Positions 19,844 to 31,093 of a stretch of DNA of 64,000 nt are shown piece after piece. This DNA comes from Pseudomonas sp. P8_229 (lineage in GTDB: Bacteria; Pseudomonadota; Gammaproteobacteria; Pseudomonadales; Pseudomonadaceae). The DNA is taken from the NCBI RefSeq assembly GCF_034008635.1, contig NZ_CP125378.1, forward strand, positions 1,168,001-1,232,000, read 5' to 3'. Each line of letters begins with the position of its first letter. The first letter of the stretch is position 1. The notes below the pieces were generated by a model. It made no database searches and was not told where the DNA came from. It worked only from the letters and a program-made list of their open reading frames with translations. Position numbers and translations under genes: made by a program.

Positions 19844-20833
19844 CTAGCGCAATGCAGGCCCGTGGAAACCCATCCACATCGCCAACTGCTCGGCGACACT
19901 GGCACCGAGCTTCTTCGAGAAGCGATCAAATGGCGATTCCTGAACGGTGAAATCCACCAACTCTTTCTCGCCGATCACATCGCGCGCCACCGAACTGGCG
20001 TTACCCAGACCATCGATCAGCCCCAGCGGCAATGCCTGCTCGCCGGACCAGACCAGCCCGGAGAACAACTCCGGATGCTCCTTGTCCTTCAGGCGTTCGC
20101 CACGACCCTGCTTGACGCTGTTGATGAACTGCTTGTGCGTGGTGTCCAGCACGGTCTGCCAGAATGCGGTTTCGTCAGACTTCTGCGGCTGGAACGGATC
20201 CAGAAACGACTTGTGCTCACCCGAGGTGTAGGTGCGACGCTCGACACCCAACTTGTCCATGGTACCGACAAAACCGTAACCCGCCGCCGTCACACCGATG
20301 GAGCCGACCAGACTGGCCTTGTCGGCATAGATCTGATCCGCCGCACTGGCGATGTAATAGGCACCGGACGCACCGAGATCGGAAATCACCGCGTACACCT
20401 TGGTATCCGGATGCAGACCGCGCAGACGCTTGATCTCGTCATACACGTAACCCGACTGCACCGGACTGCCGCCCGGGCTGTTGATCCGCAGGATTACGCC
20501 CTTGACCTTCTTGTCCTCAAAGGCTGCACGCAGACTGCCGACAATATTGTCGGCGCTGGCCGGCTCTTTATCGGCAATCATGCCGGTGACGTCGATCAGC
20601 GCAGTGTAGTTCGGACCACGGGTGGCGGTCTTTTCCATGTCCATCAGCGGGGTGAACAGGATCAGCGCAACAAATAGATAAACAAACGTCAGCAGCTTGA
20701 AGAAAATCCCCCAACGCCGCGAGCGACGCTGTTCCTGCACACCGGCCAGCAAAGTCTTTTCCAACAGCTTCCAGCTTTTCTCGTCACCGTCGTCGGCACT
20801 TGCCTTGGCCGGTGCTTTCCATTCGTCGGTCAT
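19844..20833 (-). CDS. sppA: signal peptide peptidase SppA (S49 family)
   Basis: Inner-membrane serine protease of 329 residues, the short single-domain form. One membrane segment lies near residue 45-65 (FFKLLTFVYLFVALILF). The catalytic Ser is in SDLGASGAYYIASAAD and the Lys in YADKASLVGSIGV. It degrades signal peptides left after secretion. The next upstream gene, a HAD phosphatase, ends 24 bases before. Confidence 0.93.
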   Translation of the reverse strand: MTDEWKAPAKASADDGDEKSWKLLEKTLLAGVQEQRRSRRWGIFFKLLTFVYLFVALILFTPLMDMEKTATRGPNYTALIDVTGMIADKEPASADNIVGSLRAAFEDKKVKGVILRINSPGGSPVQSGYVYDEIKRLRGLHPDTKVYAVISDLGASGAYYIASAADQIYADKASLVGSIGVTAAGYGFVGTMDKLGVERRTYTSGEHKSFLDPFQPQKSDETAFWQTVLDTTHKQFINSVKQGRGERLKDKEHPELFSGLVWSGEQALPLGLIDGLGNASSVARDVIGEKELVDFTVQESPFDRFSKKLGASVAEQLAMWMGFHGPALR

Positions 20834-20857
20834 GCGCTGTACCCCAGCAAAAACGTA

Positions 20858-21520
20858 TTAAGCCTGCTGCCCCAGCCAGGCGTGCAATTCACAAAAACGG
20901 TCGATCGACAGACGTGGCTCGAACTGCTGTAGTGATTCGATCGATTGCGCGCCATAACTGACCGCCACCGAATCCATCCCCGCGTTACGCGCCATCAGCA
21001 GATCGAAGGACGAGTCCCCAACCATCAGCGCCTGCTCAGCACGCACGCCGCAATGAGCCAGGATTTGCTCCAGCATCAGCGGGTGTGGCTTGCTTGCCGT
21101 CTCATCGGCAGCGCGAGTGATATCGAAATAATCTTCCCAGCCATTGGCCTTGAGCACCCGATCCAGTCCGCGACGATTCTTGCCGGTCGCGACCGCCAGG
21201 TGGTAACCCTGCTCGCGAAACGACGCCATCGACTCGACTACGCCTTCGAACAACGGCGAAGGCACGGCTTCCGCGGCGATGTAGTGATCAGCGTAATACT
21301 CGCGAAACAAGGTCATTTCGGCATCACTGATGTCTGGGTACAAGGTGCGGATCGCCTCGGGCAAGCCCAGACCGATAATGCCTTTGACGGCAAAATCATC
21401 GCGCAACTCGAAACCGGAGCGCCCGGATGCCGAGTGCATTGCCTCGACAATCCGATGAATGGAATCAGCGAGGGTGCCATCCCAATCAAAAATCAGCAGT
21501 TTGTAATCAGATGGGCGCAC
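20858..21520 (-). CDS. HAD family hydrolase (phosphoglycolate phosphatase-like)
   Basis: HAD-IA hydrolase of 220 residues. Motif I is [10 protein letters not shown] with the nucleophile Asp, motif II lies in [10 protein letters not shown], motif III includes KPHPLML and motif [16 protein letters not shown]. The cap insertion is of the small helical kind. The substrate is unknown; phosphoglycolate or a similar small phosphate ester is possible. Its start overlaps the end of rluC by 14 bases, so the genes are co-transcribed. Confidence 0.88.
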   Translation of the reverse strand: MRPSDYKLLIFDWDGTLADSIHRIVEAMHSASGRSGFELRDDFAVKGIIGLGLPEAIRTLYPDISDAEMTLFREYYADHYIAAEAVPSPLFEGVVESMASFREQGYHLAVATGKNRRGLDRVLKANGWEDYFDITRAADETASKPHPLMLEQILAHCGVRAEQALMVGDSSFDLLMARNAGMDSVAVSYGAQSIESLQQFEPRLSIDRFCELHAWLGQQA

Positions 21521-22469
21521 TCAATCGCTCCACGGTCTTGGCCCACATTTCATCGACCGGCGCCTGCAACTTGAGTTCACCGCCATCGGGCAGCGGCACG
21601 GTCAGCATGTAGGCGTGCAGGAACAGACGCTTGCCGCCCAGATCACGGATTTCCTTGCTGAAACCGTCATCGCCGTACTTGGTGTCGCCGGCAATGCAGT
21701 GCCCGGCGTGCAACGTGTGGACGCGGATCTGGTGCGTGCGGCCGGTAATCGGCTTGGCTTCGATCAGGGTGGCAAAGTCGCCAAAGCGACGCAGGACCTT
21801 GAACACGGTCACAGACTCCTTGCCCTCCTCCTCGTCGACCTCGACCATGCGCTCGCCAGAGCGCAGATTGCTCTTGCCGAGCGCCGCACGGACTTGCTTG
21901 ATGGAGGTCGCCCAGTTGCCGCGAACCAGTGCCATGTAGCGCTTGTCGACACCGTCACCGCGCAATGCGGCGTGCAAGTGACGCAACATGCTGCGCTTCT
22001 TGGCGATCATCAGCAGGCCGGAGGTATCACGGTCGAGACGGTGAACCAGCTCCAGCTCCTTGACATCGGGGCGCAACTGACGAAAGGCTTCGATGACGCC
22101 GTAATTCAAGCCACTGCCACCGTGAACCGCAATGCCAGCGGGCTTGTTGATCACGATCAGGGCTTTATCTTCATAAACAATCGAGGCTTCCAGACGCTGC
22201 AACAGACCCTGAGCCAGAGGCACGGGTTCGTCGCGCTCAGGCACGCGAACCGGCGGTACGCGCACGATATCGCCGGCCTGCAGCTTGTATTCGGGCTTGA
22301 TCCGCCCCTTGTTCACGCGCACTTCGCCTTTACGCAAAATGCGGTAAATCAAGGTCTTGGGCACGCCTTTGAGCCGGGCAAGGAGGAAATTGTCGATTCG
22401 TTGGCCGGCATACTCCGGCGAGACTTCAAGCAGTTGAACGCCTGGAGTCGAAGGGGCAGTAGTTGTCAT
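21507..22469 (-). CDS. rluC: 23S rRNA pseudouridine synthase RluC
   Basis: Modifies uridines 955, 2504 and 2580 of 23S rRNA (E. coli numbering). The 320-residue protein has an N-terminal S4 RNA-binding domain ([18 protein letters not shown]) and the catalytic motif [15 protein letters not shown] with the Asp nucleophile. The C-terminal part has GRTHQIRVH. The ATG at 22469 ([10 protein letters not shown]) is chosen; the open frame extends further but into the rne promoter region. It is divergent from rne, as in many gammaproteobacteria. Confidence 0.94.
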   Translation of the reverse strand: MTTTAPSTPGVQLLEVSPEYAGQRIDNFLLARLKGVPKTLIYRILRKGEVRVNKGRIKPEYKLQAGDIVRVPPVRVPERDEPVPLAQGLLQRLEASIVYEDKALIVINKPAGIAVHGGSGLNYGVIEAFRQLRPDVKELELVHRLDRDTSGLLMIAKKRSMLRHLHAALRGDGVDKRYMALVRGNWATSIKQVRAALGKSNLRSGERMVEVDEEEGKESVTVFKVLRRFGDFATLIEAKPITGRTHQIRVHTLHAGHCIAGDTKYGDDGFSKEIRDLGGKRLFLHAYMLTVPLPDGGELKLQAPVDEMWAKTVERLSAPI

Positions 22470-22497
22470 GCCGCGGATGATAACAATTTTTATGGAA

Positions 22498-22526
22498 TTG
22501 AAGCACTTAATCATTGCTGCTATAGT
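22498..22526 (+). promoter_or_regulatory. sigma-70 promoter of rne
   Basis: TTGAAG and TATAGT are spaced by exactly 17 bases. The predicted start near 22533 gives a leader of about 636 nt before the rne ATG. Confidence 0.6.
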
Positions 22527-22532
22527 CGCGAA

Positions 22533-23168
22533 CGTCGCCAAAAGCGGCCTGGACAGCGGAACCACGGTCAAAAACCGGCCCTGACCAACGCAATTCACCA
22601 GGACGCGAGGCCGTCCTACGGGGCTTTCGCTACGTAACGGTGGAGTTTGCAGTTGTAACAAGCGCAGGTGACATGAGGCCTGAATTACACCGTCGAGCAG
22701 AGTTTTCACTCGCCTGACAGGCAAATATTCGAGGCCAGTTCACAAAGTGCAGTCAGCTGCAGATGACCCCGAGCGAAGGCTTCGGAAACATCGCCTGAAT
22801 TAGCCATGATGCGTGACCTCCCCTTTCGGAGCTCACGGTAAATGCCAACCCGCTGCGGATTCTGCGCGCGGCAGCACCCGAATTATCAGGGATACGTGTA
22901 GGGTGGAGATGCACAACCGCTGGACTGTGTAGCAATAGGCTTTATCAAGACGCTTCATCTCGTCCACAGCCGCTGGTTGATTCCTCCTCCTGACTGAGTG
23001 CTTAAGTAGCCACAGCAAGCAGGACGCGTAAGTCGCGATATCGGCCCAATTGGCCTGACATCGCTGGACACGGGAATGGCCAACCACTCCCGACGCACCT
23101 GACACCGACCGTGAGAAGTCGTGTGTGCCGAACGCCGTTTCCGGCAGCCCGGAAACCGACGGTACTAC
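22533..23168 (+). promoter_or_regulatory. long rne 5' leader (autoregulatory, rne-II type expected)
   Basis: About 640 bases without a credible gene lie between the rluC and rne starts. Long leaders that the enzyme cleaves for feedback control are known for rne. A Pseudomonas-specific structured motif (rne-II) has been described in exactly this position. I cannot fold the region reliably by eye, so the exact motif limits are not given. GC-rich inverted segments are visible around 22845-22880. Confidence 0.6.
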
Positions 23169-26100
23169 ATGAAAAGAATGCTGATTAACGCAACTCAACC
23201 CGAAGAGTTGCGTGTTGCACTGGTAGATGGCCAACGCCTCTACGACCTGGACATCGAATCCGGTGCACGCGAGCAGAAGAAGGCCAACATCTACAAAGGC
23301 CGTATCACTCGCATCGAACCAAGCCTTGAGGCTGCCTTTGTCGATTTCGGCTCCGAGCGCCACGGCTTCCTGCCCCTCAAAGAAATCTCCCGCGAATACT
23401 TCAAGAAAGCCCCTGAAGGCCGCGTCAACATCAAGGACGTCCTGAGCGAAGGCCAGGAAGTCATCGTTCAGGTCGAAAAAGAAGAACGTGGCAACAAGGG
23501 CGCTGCCCTGACCACCTTCATCAGCCTGGCCGGTCGCTACCTCGTGCTGATGCCGAACAACCCGCGTGCCGGCGGTATTTCCCGTCGCATCGAAGGCGAA
23601 GAGCGCAATGAACTGCGTGAAGCGCTGAACGGTCTGGTCGCTCCGGCCGACATGGGCCTGATCGTGCGCACTGCAGGCCTTGGCCGCAGCAGCGAAGAAA
23701 TGCAGTGGGACCTCGACTACCTGCTGCAGCTGTGGACCGCCATCAAAGAAGCCTCGCTGGATCGCTCCGCGCCATTCCTGATCTACCAGGAAAGCAACGT
23801 GATCATCCGCGCCATCCGCGATTACCTGCGCCAGGACATCGGCGAAGTGCTGATCGACAGCGTTGAAGCCCAGGACGAAGCCCTGACCTTCATCCGCCAG
23901 GTGATGCCGCAGTACGCCAGCAAGATCAAGCTGTACGAAGACAGCGTTCCGCTGTTCAACCGTTTCCAGATCGAAAGCCAGATCGAGACCGCTTTCCAGC
24001 GCGTCGTGGAACTGCCTTCCGGCGGCTCCATCGTTATCGATCCGACCGAAGCCCTGGTGTCCATCGACATCAACTCGGCGCGCGCCACCAAAGGCAGCGA
24101 CATCGAAGAAACCGCCCTGCAGACCAACCTTGAAGCCGCCGAAGAAATCGCCCGTCAGTTGCGCCTGCGCGACATCGGCGGCCTGATCGTCATCGACTTC
24201 ATCGACATGACCCCTGCCAAGAACCAGCGCGCCGTGGAAGAGAAAGTCCGCGAATGCCTGGAAGCCGACCGCGCTCGCGTGCAGATCGGCCGTATCTCGC
24301 GCTTCGGCCTGCTGGAAATGTCCCGTCAGCGTCTGCGTCCATCGCTGGGCGAGAGCAGCGGCATCGTCTGCCCACGTTGCAACGGCACCGGCATCATCCG
24401 TGACGTTGAATCGCTGTCGCTGGCGATCCTGCGCCTGATCGAAGAAGAAGCCCTGAAAGACCGTACTGCCGAAGTACGCGCTCAGGTGCCGATCCCGGTC
24501 GCTGCGTTCCTGCTCAACGAAAAACGCAATTCGATCACCAAGATCGAACTGCGCACCCGTGCCCGCATCGTCATTCTGCCGAATGACCACCTCGAAACGC
24601 CGCACTTCGAAGTTCAGCGCCTGCGTGACGACAGCCCGGAAGCTGCGACCAACCAGTCCAGCTACGAAATCGCTGCTGCCGCTGCCGAAGTCGAAGAAGT
24701 CCAGCCAGCCGCTGCGACCCGCACCCTGGTTCGCCAGGAAGCTGCGGTCAAGACTGCTCCGGCTCGTGCCAATGCCCCGGTGCCGACCGAAGTCGCCGCC
24801 CCTGCTGCAGCACCAGCACCGGCTCCGGTTGCCGCGCCAGAACCAAGCCTGTTCAAAGGCCTGGTGAAATCGCTGGTCAGCCTGTTCGCGACTAAAGAAG
24901 AGCCAGCCGCTCCGGTTGTGGTTGAAAAACCGGCCACCGAGCGCCCGGCCCGTAATGAAGAGCGTCGCAACGGTCGTCAGCAGAGCCGCAACCGTAACGG
25001 TCGCCGCGATGAAGAGCGCAAACCGCGCGAAGAGCGTGCACCGCGTGAAGAACGCGCACCACGCGAGCCGCGTGAAGAGCGTCAGCCACGTGAAGCCCGT
25101 GAAGTTCGCGAGCCGCGTGAAGCCCGCACCGAAGCACCAGCCGTGCGCGAAGAACGCGCTCCACGCGCCCCGCGTGAAGAACGTGCACCGCGTGCGCCAC
25201 GCGAAGACCGCAAGCCACGTGGCGAGCGCGAAGAGCGCGTACGTGAACTGCGCGAACCTCTGGACGCTGCCCCGGCCGCTCCAGCCGTTGCTGCTGCCGC
25301 TGTCGTCGCTGAAGAGCGTCCGGCTCGTCAGCCACGCGAAGAGCGCGCACCGCGTCCGCCGCGTGAAGAGCGTCAACCGCGTGCCGAACAAGCTGCTGCC
25401 GTAGCTGAAGAAGAAATCATCAGCGGCGAAGAGCAACTGTCGGAAGACGCTCAGGACAACGCCGAAGGCGATCGTCCACGTCGTCGCTCCCGTGGTCAGC
25501 GTCGTCGCAGCAACCGTCGCGAGCGTCAGCGTGATGCCAACGGCAACGTGATCGAAGGTTCGGAAGAGTCCGAGTCCGGCGAAAACGCTGAAGGCCCAAG
25601 CACTGCCGAACTGGCTGCCGGCCTGGCCGTGACCGCCGCTGTTGCCAGCAGCGTGATCAGCGCTCCTGCCGAAGCACAAGCGCACGAGCAAGCGGAACGC
25701 GCCACTGCTGCTGTTCAGGAAACCGCTCCAGTGGAAGCGCCGGTTGTTGAAGCAACCACTCCGGTAGAAGTGGTTGCTGCTCCGGAAGTCGAAGTGGCTC
25801 CGGTTCAAGAAACCCTGCCTCAGGTAGAGCCAGCGCCAGTCGTGGTTGCCGAGTCGGTTGTTGAAACCGTCGCTGAAACCGTGACCGAAACCGTGCGTGA
25901 AGTTCGCGAAGAGCAGACTGCGTTCAACTGGGTTGCCGAACCAGCCGTCGCTGAAACGCCAGCACCAGTGGTAGAAGCCCCGGTAGTTGAAGAAGCCAAG
26001 GCTGCCGAGCCAGTGGCTGAAGTGACTGAACCTGCTCCAGCACCAGCCGTTGAAGCTCCGGTCATTGAGGCACCTGTGGTGGCTGAAGCCCCTGCTCCAG

Positions 26101-26387
26101 TGGTTGAAGCCGCTCCAGCAAGCGCCCTGACGGCAAACGGTCGCGCACCGAACGACCCACGTGAAGTGCGTCGCCGCAAGCGTGAAGCCGAGCGTCTGCA
26201 GAAGGAAGCCGAACTGGCTGCCGCTGCTGCACCGGTTGCTGAAGTGGTCGAAGTTGCTGCTGCATCCGTTACTGAAGAAGCCGTGGTTGAGTCGGTGATC
26301 GCCGAAGCACCGCGCTCCGTTCAGGACGCGGTCGAGCATCACCAAGAGGCCGAGGAAAAAGAACACGAGCCTAAACCGCTCGTCTGA
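23169..26387 (+). CDS. rne: ribonuclease E
   Basis: Essential endoribonuclease and degradosome scaffold, 1072 residues. The catalytic half has the S1 domain ([20 protein letters not shown]), the 5'-sensor/RNase H-like parts, the DNase I-like metal site ([18 protein letters not shown]) and the Zn-link CPRCNGTG near residue 400. The non-catalytic half is low-complexity: an Arg/Glu-rich block of RxPREER repeats (about 25015-25410, likely RNA binding), then long Ala/Pro/Val/Glu stretches. The ATG at 23169 ([13 protein letters not shown]) is chosen against an upstream in-frame start. A strong terminator follows. Confidence 0.97.
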   Translation: MKRMLINATQPEELRVALVDGQRLYDLDIESGAREQKKANIYKGRITRIEPSLEAAFVDFGSERHGFLPLKEISREYFKKAPEGRVNIKDVLSEGQEVIVQVEKEERGNKGAALTTFISLAGRYLVLMPNNPRAGGISRRIEGEERNELREALNGLVAPADMGLIVRTAGLGRSSEEMQWDLDYLLQLWTAIKEASLDRSAPFLIYQESNVIIRAIRDYLRQDIGEVLIDSVEAQDEALTFIRQVMPQYASKIKLYEDSVPLFNRFQIESQIETAFQRVVELPSGGSIVIDPTEALVSIDINSARATKGSDIEETALQTNLEAAEEIARQLRLRDIGGLIVIDFIDMTPAKNQRAVEEKVRECLEADRARVQIGRISRFGLLEMSRQRLRPSLGESSGIVCPRCNGTGIIRDVESLSLAILRLIEEEALKDRTAEVRAQVPIPVAAFLLNEKRNSITKIELRTRARIVILPNDHLETPHFEVQRLRDDSPEAATNQSSYEIAAAAAEVEEVQPAAATRTLVRQEAAVKTAPARANAPVPTEVAAPAAAPAPAPVAAPEPSLFKGLVKSLVSLFATKEEPAAPVVVEKPATERPARNEERRNGRQQSRNRNGRRDEERKPREERAPREERAPREPREERQPREAREVREPREARTEAPAVREERAPRAPREERAPRAPREDRKPRGEREERVRELREPLDAAPAAPAVAAAAVVAEERPARQPREERAPRPPREERQPRAEQAAAVAEEEIISGEEQLSEDAQDNAEGDRPRRRSRGQRRRSNRRERQRDANGNVIEGSEESESGENAEGPSTAELAAGLAVTAAVASSVISAPAEAQAHEQAERATAAVQETAPVEAPVVEATTPVEVVAAPEVEVAPVQETLPQVEPAPVVVAESVVETVAETVTETVREVREEQTAFNWVAEPAVAETPAPVVEAPVVEEAKAAEPVAEVTEPAPAPAVEAPVIEAPVVAEAPAPVVEAAPASALTANGRAPNDPREVRRRKREAERLQKEAELAAAAAPVAEVVEVAAASVTEEAVVESVIAEAPRSVQDAVEHHQEAEEKEHEPKPLV
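25015..25410 (+). repeat. degenerate repeats coding the Arg-rich part of RNase E
   Basis: Short units around CGYGAAGAGCGT encode repeated (P)RE(E)R(A/Q)PR motifs. The repeat number could vary between strains by slippage; the reading frame is intact here. Confidence 0.8.
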
Positions 26388-26401
26388 TTCCGAAAGCCAA
26401 T

Positions 26402-26437
26402 AAAAAGCCCCGCCTGAGCAATCAGGCGGGGCTTTTT
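26402..26437. terminator. bidirectional terminator after rne
   Basis: AAAAAGCCCCGCCTGA and its complement around GCAA form a 16-bp stem flanked by A and T runs; it serves rne and the convergent nucleotidyltransferase operon. Confidence 0.93.
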
Positions 26438-26490
26438 ATTGCCTCCAATTCAAGCATCACCACGATCCCTACAAGAGATATGTGCAGGGC

Positions 26491-27087
26491 TCAGGATTGG
26501 GGAAATACCAGAGATTCAGGCACATCGATATCCCACAACACCCCGGGATCATCCACCGCCACTTCCACCACTCTGCCCTGCTTGAACAACGGCCTGGCAC
26601 CGCGATCACCGCTCAACGCCTGCAACCCCGGTCCGAACGAACGACCAAATCCCACCGGATGCCCGAACTCACCCTCCTGCACCGGCACGCTCACGGCGTC
26701 GTCAGCCATCGACGCCACTACCCGCTCAATACTCGACGGCAAGATAAACGGCATATCCCCCAGCACAATCAACCAGCCATCCACGTCCGGGCAGGTCGCA
26801 ACGCCCGCGGCAATGCTGTCGCCCATCCCGGTCGATTCAATCGAGACCACGTCACAGCCATAAGCTTGCGCCATGCGCATCGCCTGCGGCCGCGCCTCGG
26901 TGGTCACCAGCACCCGCTTGCCGAGACCGGTTGGCAGATTCAGCAACACCTGCTCGATCACCGAACGCACCGCACCATCGCGCCCGGTGCAATCGGCCAG
27001 CAGCTTGTCTTTATCGGCACCGGCAACCTGACGAAAGCGGCTACCCTCACCCGCCGCCAGCACAATCACTGCGATGGATCGACTCAT
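26491..27087 (-). CDS. molybdenum cofactor cytidylyltransferase-like NTP transferase (MocA family)
   Basis: Nucleotidyltransferase of 198 residues with the GT-A type N-terminal motif VLAAGEGSRFRQ and LGDMPFI. MocA-type enzymes attach CMP to molybdopterin, making the MCD form used by xanthine-dehydrogenase-like enzymes. It overlaps xdhC by four bases and ends an operon with a molybdenum hydroxylase, so this role is well supported by context. MobA (guanylyl) is the alternative. Confidence 0.85.
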   Translation of the reverse strand: MSRSIAVIVLAAGEGSRFRQVAGADKDKLLADCTGRDGAVRSVIEQVLLNLPTGLGKRVLVTTEARPQAMRMAQAYGCDVVSIESTGMGDSIAAGVATCPDVDGWLIVLGDMPFILPSSIERVVASMADDAVSVPVQEGEFGHPVGFGRSFGPGLQALSGDRGARPLFKQGRVVEVAVDDPGVLWDIDVPESLVFPQS

Positions 27088-28064
27088 GGCTCCTCCACGA
27101 CTTTCTTCTGTTTCAACTCGACGCCGTTCTTGATCGCGACAATTTCCGCCAACAACGACAGGGCAATCTCCGCCGGTGAATGGCTGCCGATGTGCAAGCC
27201 AATCGGCCCGTGCAACCGGTTGATCGCCTCGGGTGACAAGCCCAACTGAGCCAGGTTGTCCCGGCGCTTCTGGCTGTTGACCCGCGAACCGAGCGCGCCG
27301 ACATAGAACGCTGGCGAATCGAGTGCGGTGAGCAACGCCATGTCGTCCAGACGTGGATCGTGGGTCAGCGCGACGATGGCCGTGCGCTCATCCGTCTGAA
27401 TACTCAACACGGCCTCGTCAGGCATGCCCGGGACAAAGCGGCCGTGGTGCTCTTCCCAGCCGTAGACGAATTCCGTGCGCGGATCGCAGATCAGCACTTC
27501 GAAATCCAGCAGCCGGGCCATGTCGGCCACATAACGTGACAACTGTCCGGCGCCGATCAACAGCAGACGCCAGCGCGGACCATAAATCGCGCGCAGGGTC
27601 TTGCCATCGAATGCCAGCACATCGGCTTTGCTCGCCGCCGACAGCACAACCTCACCGGTGTCGATGTTCAGCTCGCGAGCCACAATCTCATGCGCTTCAC
27701 AACGCGCGAGCAACTCGGCGACCCACGCAGGATCCCCGACCCGCTCTTCGGTCAGGCGCAACGTGCCGCCACAGGGCAAGCCGAACCGCGCGGCCTCCTC
27801 CCGGGTGACGCCGTAGGTAATCAGTTGCACCGGCGGCCCGTCGCTGGCGATGCGCCCGTCGTACAGGCGGGCGATCAAGTCATCCTCGACACAGCCGCCC
27901 GACACCGAACCGATCACCACGCCATCTTCGCGCAACGCGAGCATCGCCCCCGGCGCCCGGGGCGCGGTACCCCAGGTCTGCACCACGCTGAACAGCACCA
28001 CCCGTTGCCCGGCGCGGCGCCATTCAAGCACGCTGCGCAGAACGTTGAGATCGGCGCTGTCCAT
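27084..28064 (-). CDS. XdhC family molybdenum-cofactor insertion factor
   Basis: Protein of 326 residues with the XdhC/CoxI N-terminal domain (QTWGTAPRAPGAMLALREDG, GSVSGGCVEDDLIARL) and a C-terminal Rossmann domain (LLIGAGQLSRYVADMA). Such proteins bind and sulfurate molybdenum cofactor before insertion. The start at the ATG at 28064 overlaps the stop of the large subunit (TAATG); a longer frame is possible but not needed. Confidence 0.88.
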   Translation of the reverse strand: MDSADLNVLRSVLEWRRAGQRVVLFSVVQTWGTAPRAPGAMLALREDGVVIGSVSGGCVEDDLIARLYDGRIASDGPPVQLITYGVTREEAARFGLPCGGTLRLTEERVGDPAWVAELLARCEAHEIVARELNIDTGEVVLSAASKADVLAFDGKTLRAIYGPRWRLLLIGAGQLSRYVADMARLLDFEVLICDPRTEFVYGWEEHHGRFVPGMPDEAVLSIQTDERTAIVALTHDPRLDDMALLTALDSPAFYVGALGSRVNSQKRRDNLAQLGLSPEAINRLHGPIGLHIGSHSPAEIALSLLAEIVAIKNGVELKQKKVVEEP

Positions 28065-30385
28065 TACGCCTGCGCCTTCTGCCAGCCCTGCAACTGATAA
28101 CGCACCGGCAGGTTGCGGATGCGCTGGCCGGTGGCGGCAAAGATTGCGTTGCACAGCGCCGGCGCAATCGGCGGCACCCCCGGTTCACCGACGCCACCCA
28201 ACGGTACGTCGCCCGGCGGCGTCACCAGATGCACGGCGACTTCCTTGGGCGCCAACGACATGCGCGCCACTTCGTACATATGGAAGTTGTCCTGCTGGAC
28301 CTTGCCATCCTTGAAGCTGATTTCACCCAGCACCGCGTTGCCCAGGCCCATCACGCAGGCGCCTTCGAACTGCGAGCGGATGCGTTCAGGGTTGATCTGC
28401 GGCCCGCAATCGACGGCGATGTCGGCCTTGTGCACGATCAGCGTGCCGTCGTCCTTGACCTCGACTTCGATCACCGCCGCGACATAGGTGACGAAGCTGT
28501 AGTGCACCGCCAGTCCCAGGCCTCGGCCCTCAGGCAGTTTGCGCCCCCAACCGGCCGCCTTGGCCGCAGTTTCCAGCACCGTGCGCATACGCCCGGTGTC
28601 GATCGGATAGCGCTCGGGGGATTCACCGTAGTTCCACTCCTCGCTCAGGGTGCGCGGGTCAATCTGCCGATCGGGGCCAAGCAACTTGATCTGATACTTG
28701 AGCGGATCCACACCGGCCTTGTGCGCCAGTTCATCGACGAAACTCTGGATCGCGAAGCCGTGGGGAATGTTCGACACCGAGCGATACCAGCCGACCCGGG
28801 TGTGCACCGTGGCCTCGGGGTTTTCCAGGCGCACGTTGGGTATCGCGTAGGCCATGTTGGTGAAGCCCATGCCCAGTTCGAACGCCGCCTCATGGTTCAT
28901 GCCCGGGGCGAACAGCGCGGTAATGCTCGGCGCCACCGTGCGATGCAACCAGCCGGACGGCATGCCGTCCTTGCCAACCGCGGCCTTCAGGTACTCGGCG
29001 GACACGGTGTGGAAATACGAGTTGTGGATGTCGTCTTCACGCGTCCATTGCACCCGTACGGCTTTGCCGGGGAACTCCTTGGCGAGGATCGCCGCCTCGA
29101 CGACGAAATCCGGTTTCGATTTGCGGCCAAAACCGCCACCCAGCAGCGTGACGTTGAAGGTGACGTTATCGAACGGCAGCCCCAGGCGCTCGGCGATGCG
29201 CTCGCGGGTCACTTGTGGCGCCTGACTTGGCGCCCACGCCTCGCACACGCCGTTGTTGTAGCGGGCGATGGCGACCATCGGTTCCATCGGCGCCTGGGCC
29301 AGATGCGGCAAATAGTAGGAAGCCTCGAGGCTGCTGGCCGCGCCACTCAGGGCTTTTTCGATATCGCCGGTGTTGCGTACCACTTTGCCGGGCTTGCGTG
29401 ATGCAGCTTCCAGTTCCTGGCGATAGGCGATCGAGTCGTAGCTGGCATTGGGGCCGTCGTCCCATTCGATTTTCAGTGCCTCGCGGCCCTTGATCGCCGC
29501 CCAGGTATTGCTGGCGACCACTGCCACGCCACCCAGCGGCTGGAATTCCGAAGGCAGCGGACGACTTTCGATCTGCATGACTTTTAGCACGCCGGGGACT
29601 TTCAGCGCCGCGCTGTCATCCAGCGACTTGACCTTGCCGCCGTACACCGCCGGACGGGCGATGGTGGCGTACAGCATGCCGTCGAAATGCACGTCGGCGC
29701 CGTACACCGCGCGACCGTTGACGATGTCGGCACCGTCGATGGCCTTGGTGCCTTCCTTGCCGATGTAGCGAAACTCCGACGGTTGCTTGAGACGCAGACT
29801 GTCACGCGCCGGCACCGCCAGCGCACTGGCTGCGGCGGCGAGCTCGCCATAACCCAGCTCGCGACCGGACGGTTTGTGCAGGACTTTGTGCAACTGTGCA
29901 TGGCACTCGCTCACCGGCACTTTCCACTGCGCGGCGGCGGCTTGTTCCAGCATGGTCCGGGCTGCCGCGCCGCAACGGCGCATCGGTTCATACCAGTGGC
30001 GCATGCTGCGCGATCCGTCGGTGTCCTGGTTGCCGAAGCGCACTTCATCGCCGGGCGCTTGCTGGACTTTGACCCTGACCCAGTCGGCGTCCAGCTCGTC
30101 GGCGACCACCATGGTCAGGCTGGTGCGCACGCCCTGGCCCATTTCCGAGCGGTTGCAGACCACGGTAACCGTGCCATCCGCAGCAATGCTGACGTAGACC
30201 TTCGGATCGTCGATCCAGCCGTTGGGCATGCCCTCGGCGCCGAATTTCTTCGGGGCGTCTTCAGCCAACGCATCCTGCCAGCCCCAACTTGCAGCCAGCA
30301 CCAACGCACCAGTAGCCCCGACGCCTTTTAGAAAGCCTCGACGACTGAGATTGCTCAGGGCGAAATCATTCGGCAAGCGGCTCAT
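28064..30385 (-). CDS. periplasmic molybdenum hydroxylase large subunit (IorB/aldehyde dehydrogenase type)
   Basis: Molybdopterin-binding catalytic subunit of 773 residues, related to isoquinoline 1-oxidoreductase beta and periplasmic aldehyde oxidoreductases. A twin-arginine signal ([20 protein letters not shown], starting near residue 14) indicates Tat export of the folded enzyme. The two molybdopterin domains follow, with GGGFGRK in the first and GQGVRTSL near the N-terminus; the C-terminal [18 protein letters not shown] contains the catalytic-type Glu. The ATG at 30385 overlaps the small-subunit stop (ATGA). The substrate, probably an aldehyde or N-heterocycle, is not determined by sequence. 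No cytochrome subunit gene is present in the cluster. Confidence 0.88.
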   Translation of the reverse strand: MSRLPNDFALSNLSRRGFLKGVGATGALVLAASWGWQDALAEDAPKKFGAEGMPNGWIDDPKVYVSIAADGTVTVVCNRSEMGQGVRTSLTMVVADELDADWVRVKVQQAPGDEVRFGNQDTDGSRSMRHWYEPMRRCGAAARTMLEQAAAAQWKVPVSECHAQLHKVLHKPSGRELGYGELAAAASALAVPARDSLRLKQPSEFRYIGKEGTKAIDGADIVNGRAVYGADVHFDGMLYATIARPAVYGGKVKSLDDSAALKVPGVLKVMQIESRPLPSEFQPLGGVAVVASNTWAAIKGREALKIEWDDGPNASYDSIAYRQELEAASRKPGKVVRNTGDIEKALSGAASSLEASYYLPHLAQAPMEPMVAIARYNNGVCEAWAPSQAPQVTRERIAERLGLPFDNVTFNVTLLGGGFGRKSKPDFVVEAAILAKEFPGKAVRVQWTREDDIHNSYFHTVSAEYLKAAVGKDGMPSGWLHRTVAPSITALFAPGMNHEAAFELGMGFTNMAYAIPNVRLENPEATVHTRVGWYRSVSNIPHGFAIQSFVDELAHKAGVDPLKYQIKLLGPDRQIDPRTLSEEWNYGESPERYPIDTGRMRTVLETAAKAAGWGRKLPEGRGLGLAVHYSFVTYVAAVIEVEVKDDGTLIVHKADIAVDCGPQINPERIRSQFEGACVMGLGNAVLGEISFKDGKVQQDNFHMYEVARMSLAPKEVAVHLVTPPGDVPLGGVGEPGVPPIAPALCNAIFAATGQRIRNLPVRYQLQGWQKAQA

Positions 30386-30852
30386 GCCTTGGCCTCCTTC
30401 AGGTGAGTGGAGGCCTGACGGATCGCGGTCTTGATCCGGTTGTAGGTGCCGCAACGGCAAATGTTGCCGACCATCGCTTCTTCGATCTGCTCGTCGCTCG
30501 GATTCGGATGGGTCTTGAGCAACGCGGTGGCGGACATGATCTGCCCACCCTGACAGAAACCACACTGCGCCACGGCGCTGTCGAGCCAGGCCTGCTGGAC
30601 CACTTGGCCAACCGGATCGGCGTGCAGGTTGTCGATGGTGCTGACGTTCTGCCCGATCACCGAGCCGATCGGCGTAATGCAACTACGGGCCGGCAAGCCA
30701 TCGATATGAATGGTGCAGGCACCGCACAGGCCCATACCGCAGCCGAATTTGGTGCCGTTGTAACCGGCGACATCACGAATAGCCCACAGCAGCGGCATGT
30801 CTTCGGTGACATCCAGTTGATGGTCCTGGCCATTGAGTTTCAGGGTAATCAT
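30382..30852 (-). CDS. molybdenum hydroxylase [2Fe-2S] small subunit (IorA type)
   Basis: Electron-transfer subunit of 156 residues. The N-terminal plant-type ferredoxin cluster is in CGMGLCGACTIHIDG plus C of RSCITP. The C-terminal cluster has QCGFCQGGQI and ICRCGTYNRI. It has no signal peptide and would be exported with the Tat-targeted large subunit. The ATG at 30852 is preferred over a GTG two codons upstream. It is the first gene of the four-gene operon; no promoter is obvious. Confidence 0.92.
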   Translation of the reverse strand: MITLKLNGQDHQLDVTEDMPLLWAIRDVAGYNGTKFGCGMGLCGACTIHIDGLPARSCITPIGSVIGQNVSTIDNLHADPVGQVVQQAWLDSAVAQCGFCQGGQIMSATALLKTHPNPSDEQIEEAMVGNICRCGTYNRIKTAIRQASTHLKEAKA

Positions 30853-31032
30853 GGGCACGCCCGCATATTCTTGGTGGTTATGGGGTCGAGCAATCTGCCG
30901 CCAGAGACTGGCGGTGGTTCACGCAGATCGACTCAGGCTAATGGGCTCTCTTGTGCCAACGCGAACGTCTGCACCGGGCCTTTGGTGGAGCAAAGGGATT
31001 ATCGTTAGCTGGCTACGTTAACCCGTGATTAA

Positions 31033-31067
31033 CAAAAAAGCCCTGCACTTTTTTATCAGTGCAGGGC
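31033..31067 (-). terminator. terminator of the exbB-murB operon
   Basis: GCCCTGCACT and AGTGCAGGGC form a 10-bp stem followed on the minus strand by six T, 27 bases after the murB stop. Confidence 0.88.
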
Positions 31068-31093
31068 TTTGGATACCGACTTGAAGCGTAGCC

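Noticed and set aside
22833..26366. Open frame of 1177 codons opposite rne
   Set aside because: It has low-complexity Phe/Gly/Asp content and mirrors the repeat composition of rne. RNase E on the other strand is certain.
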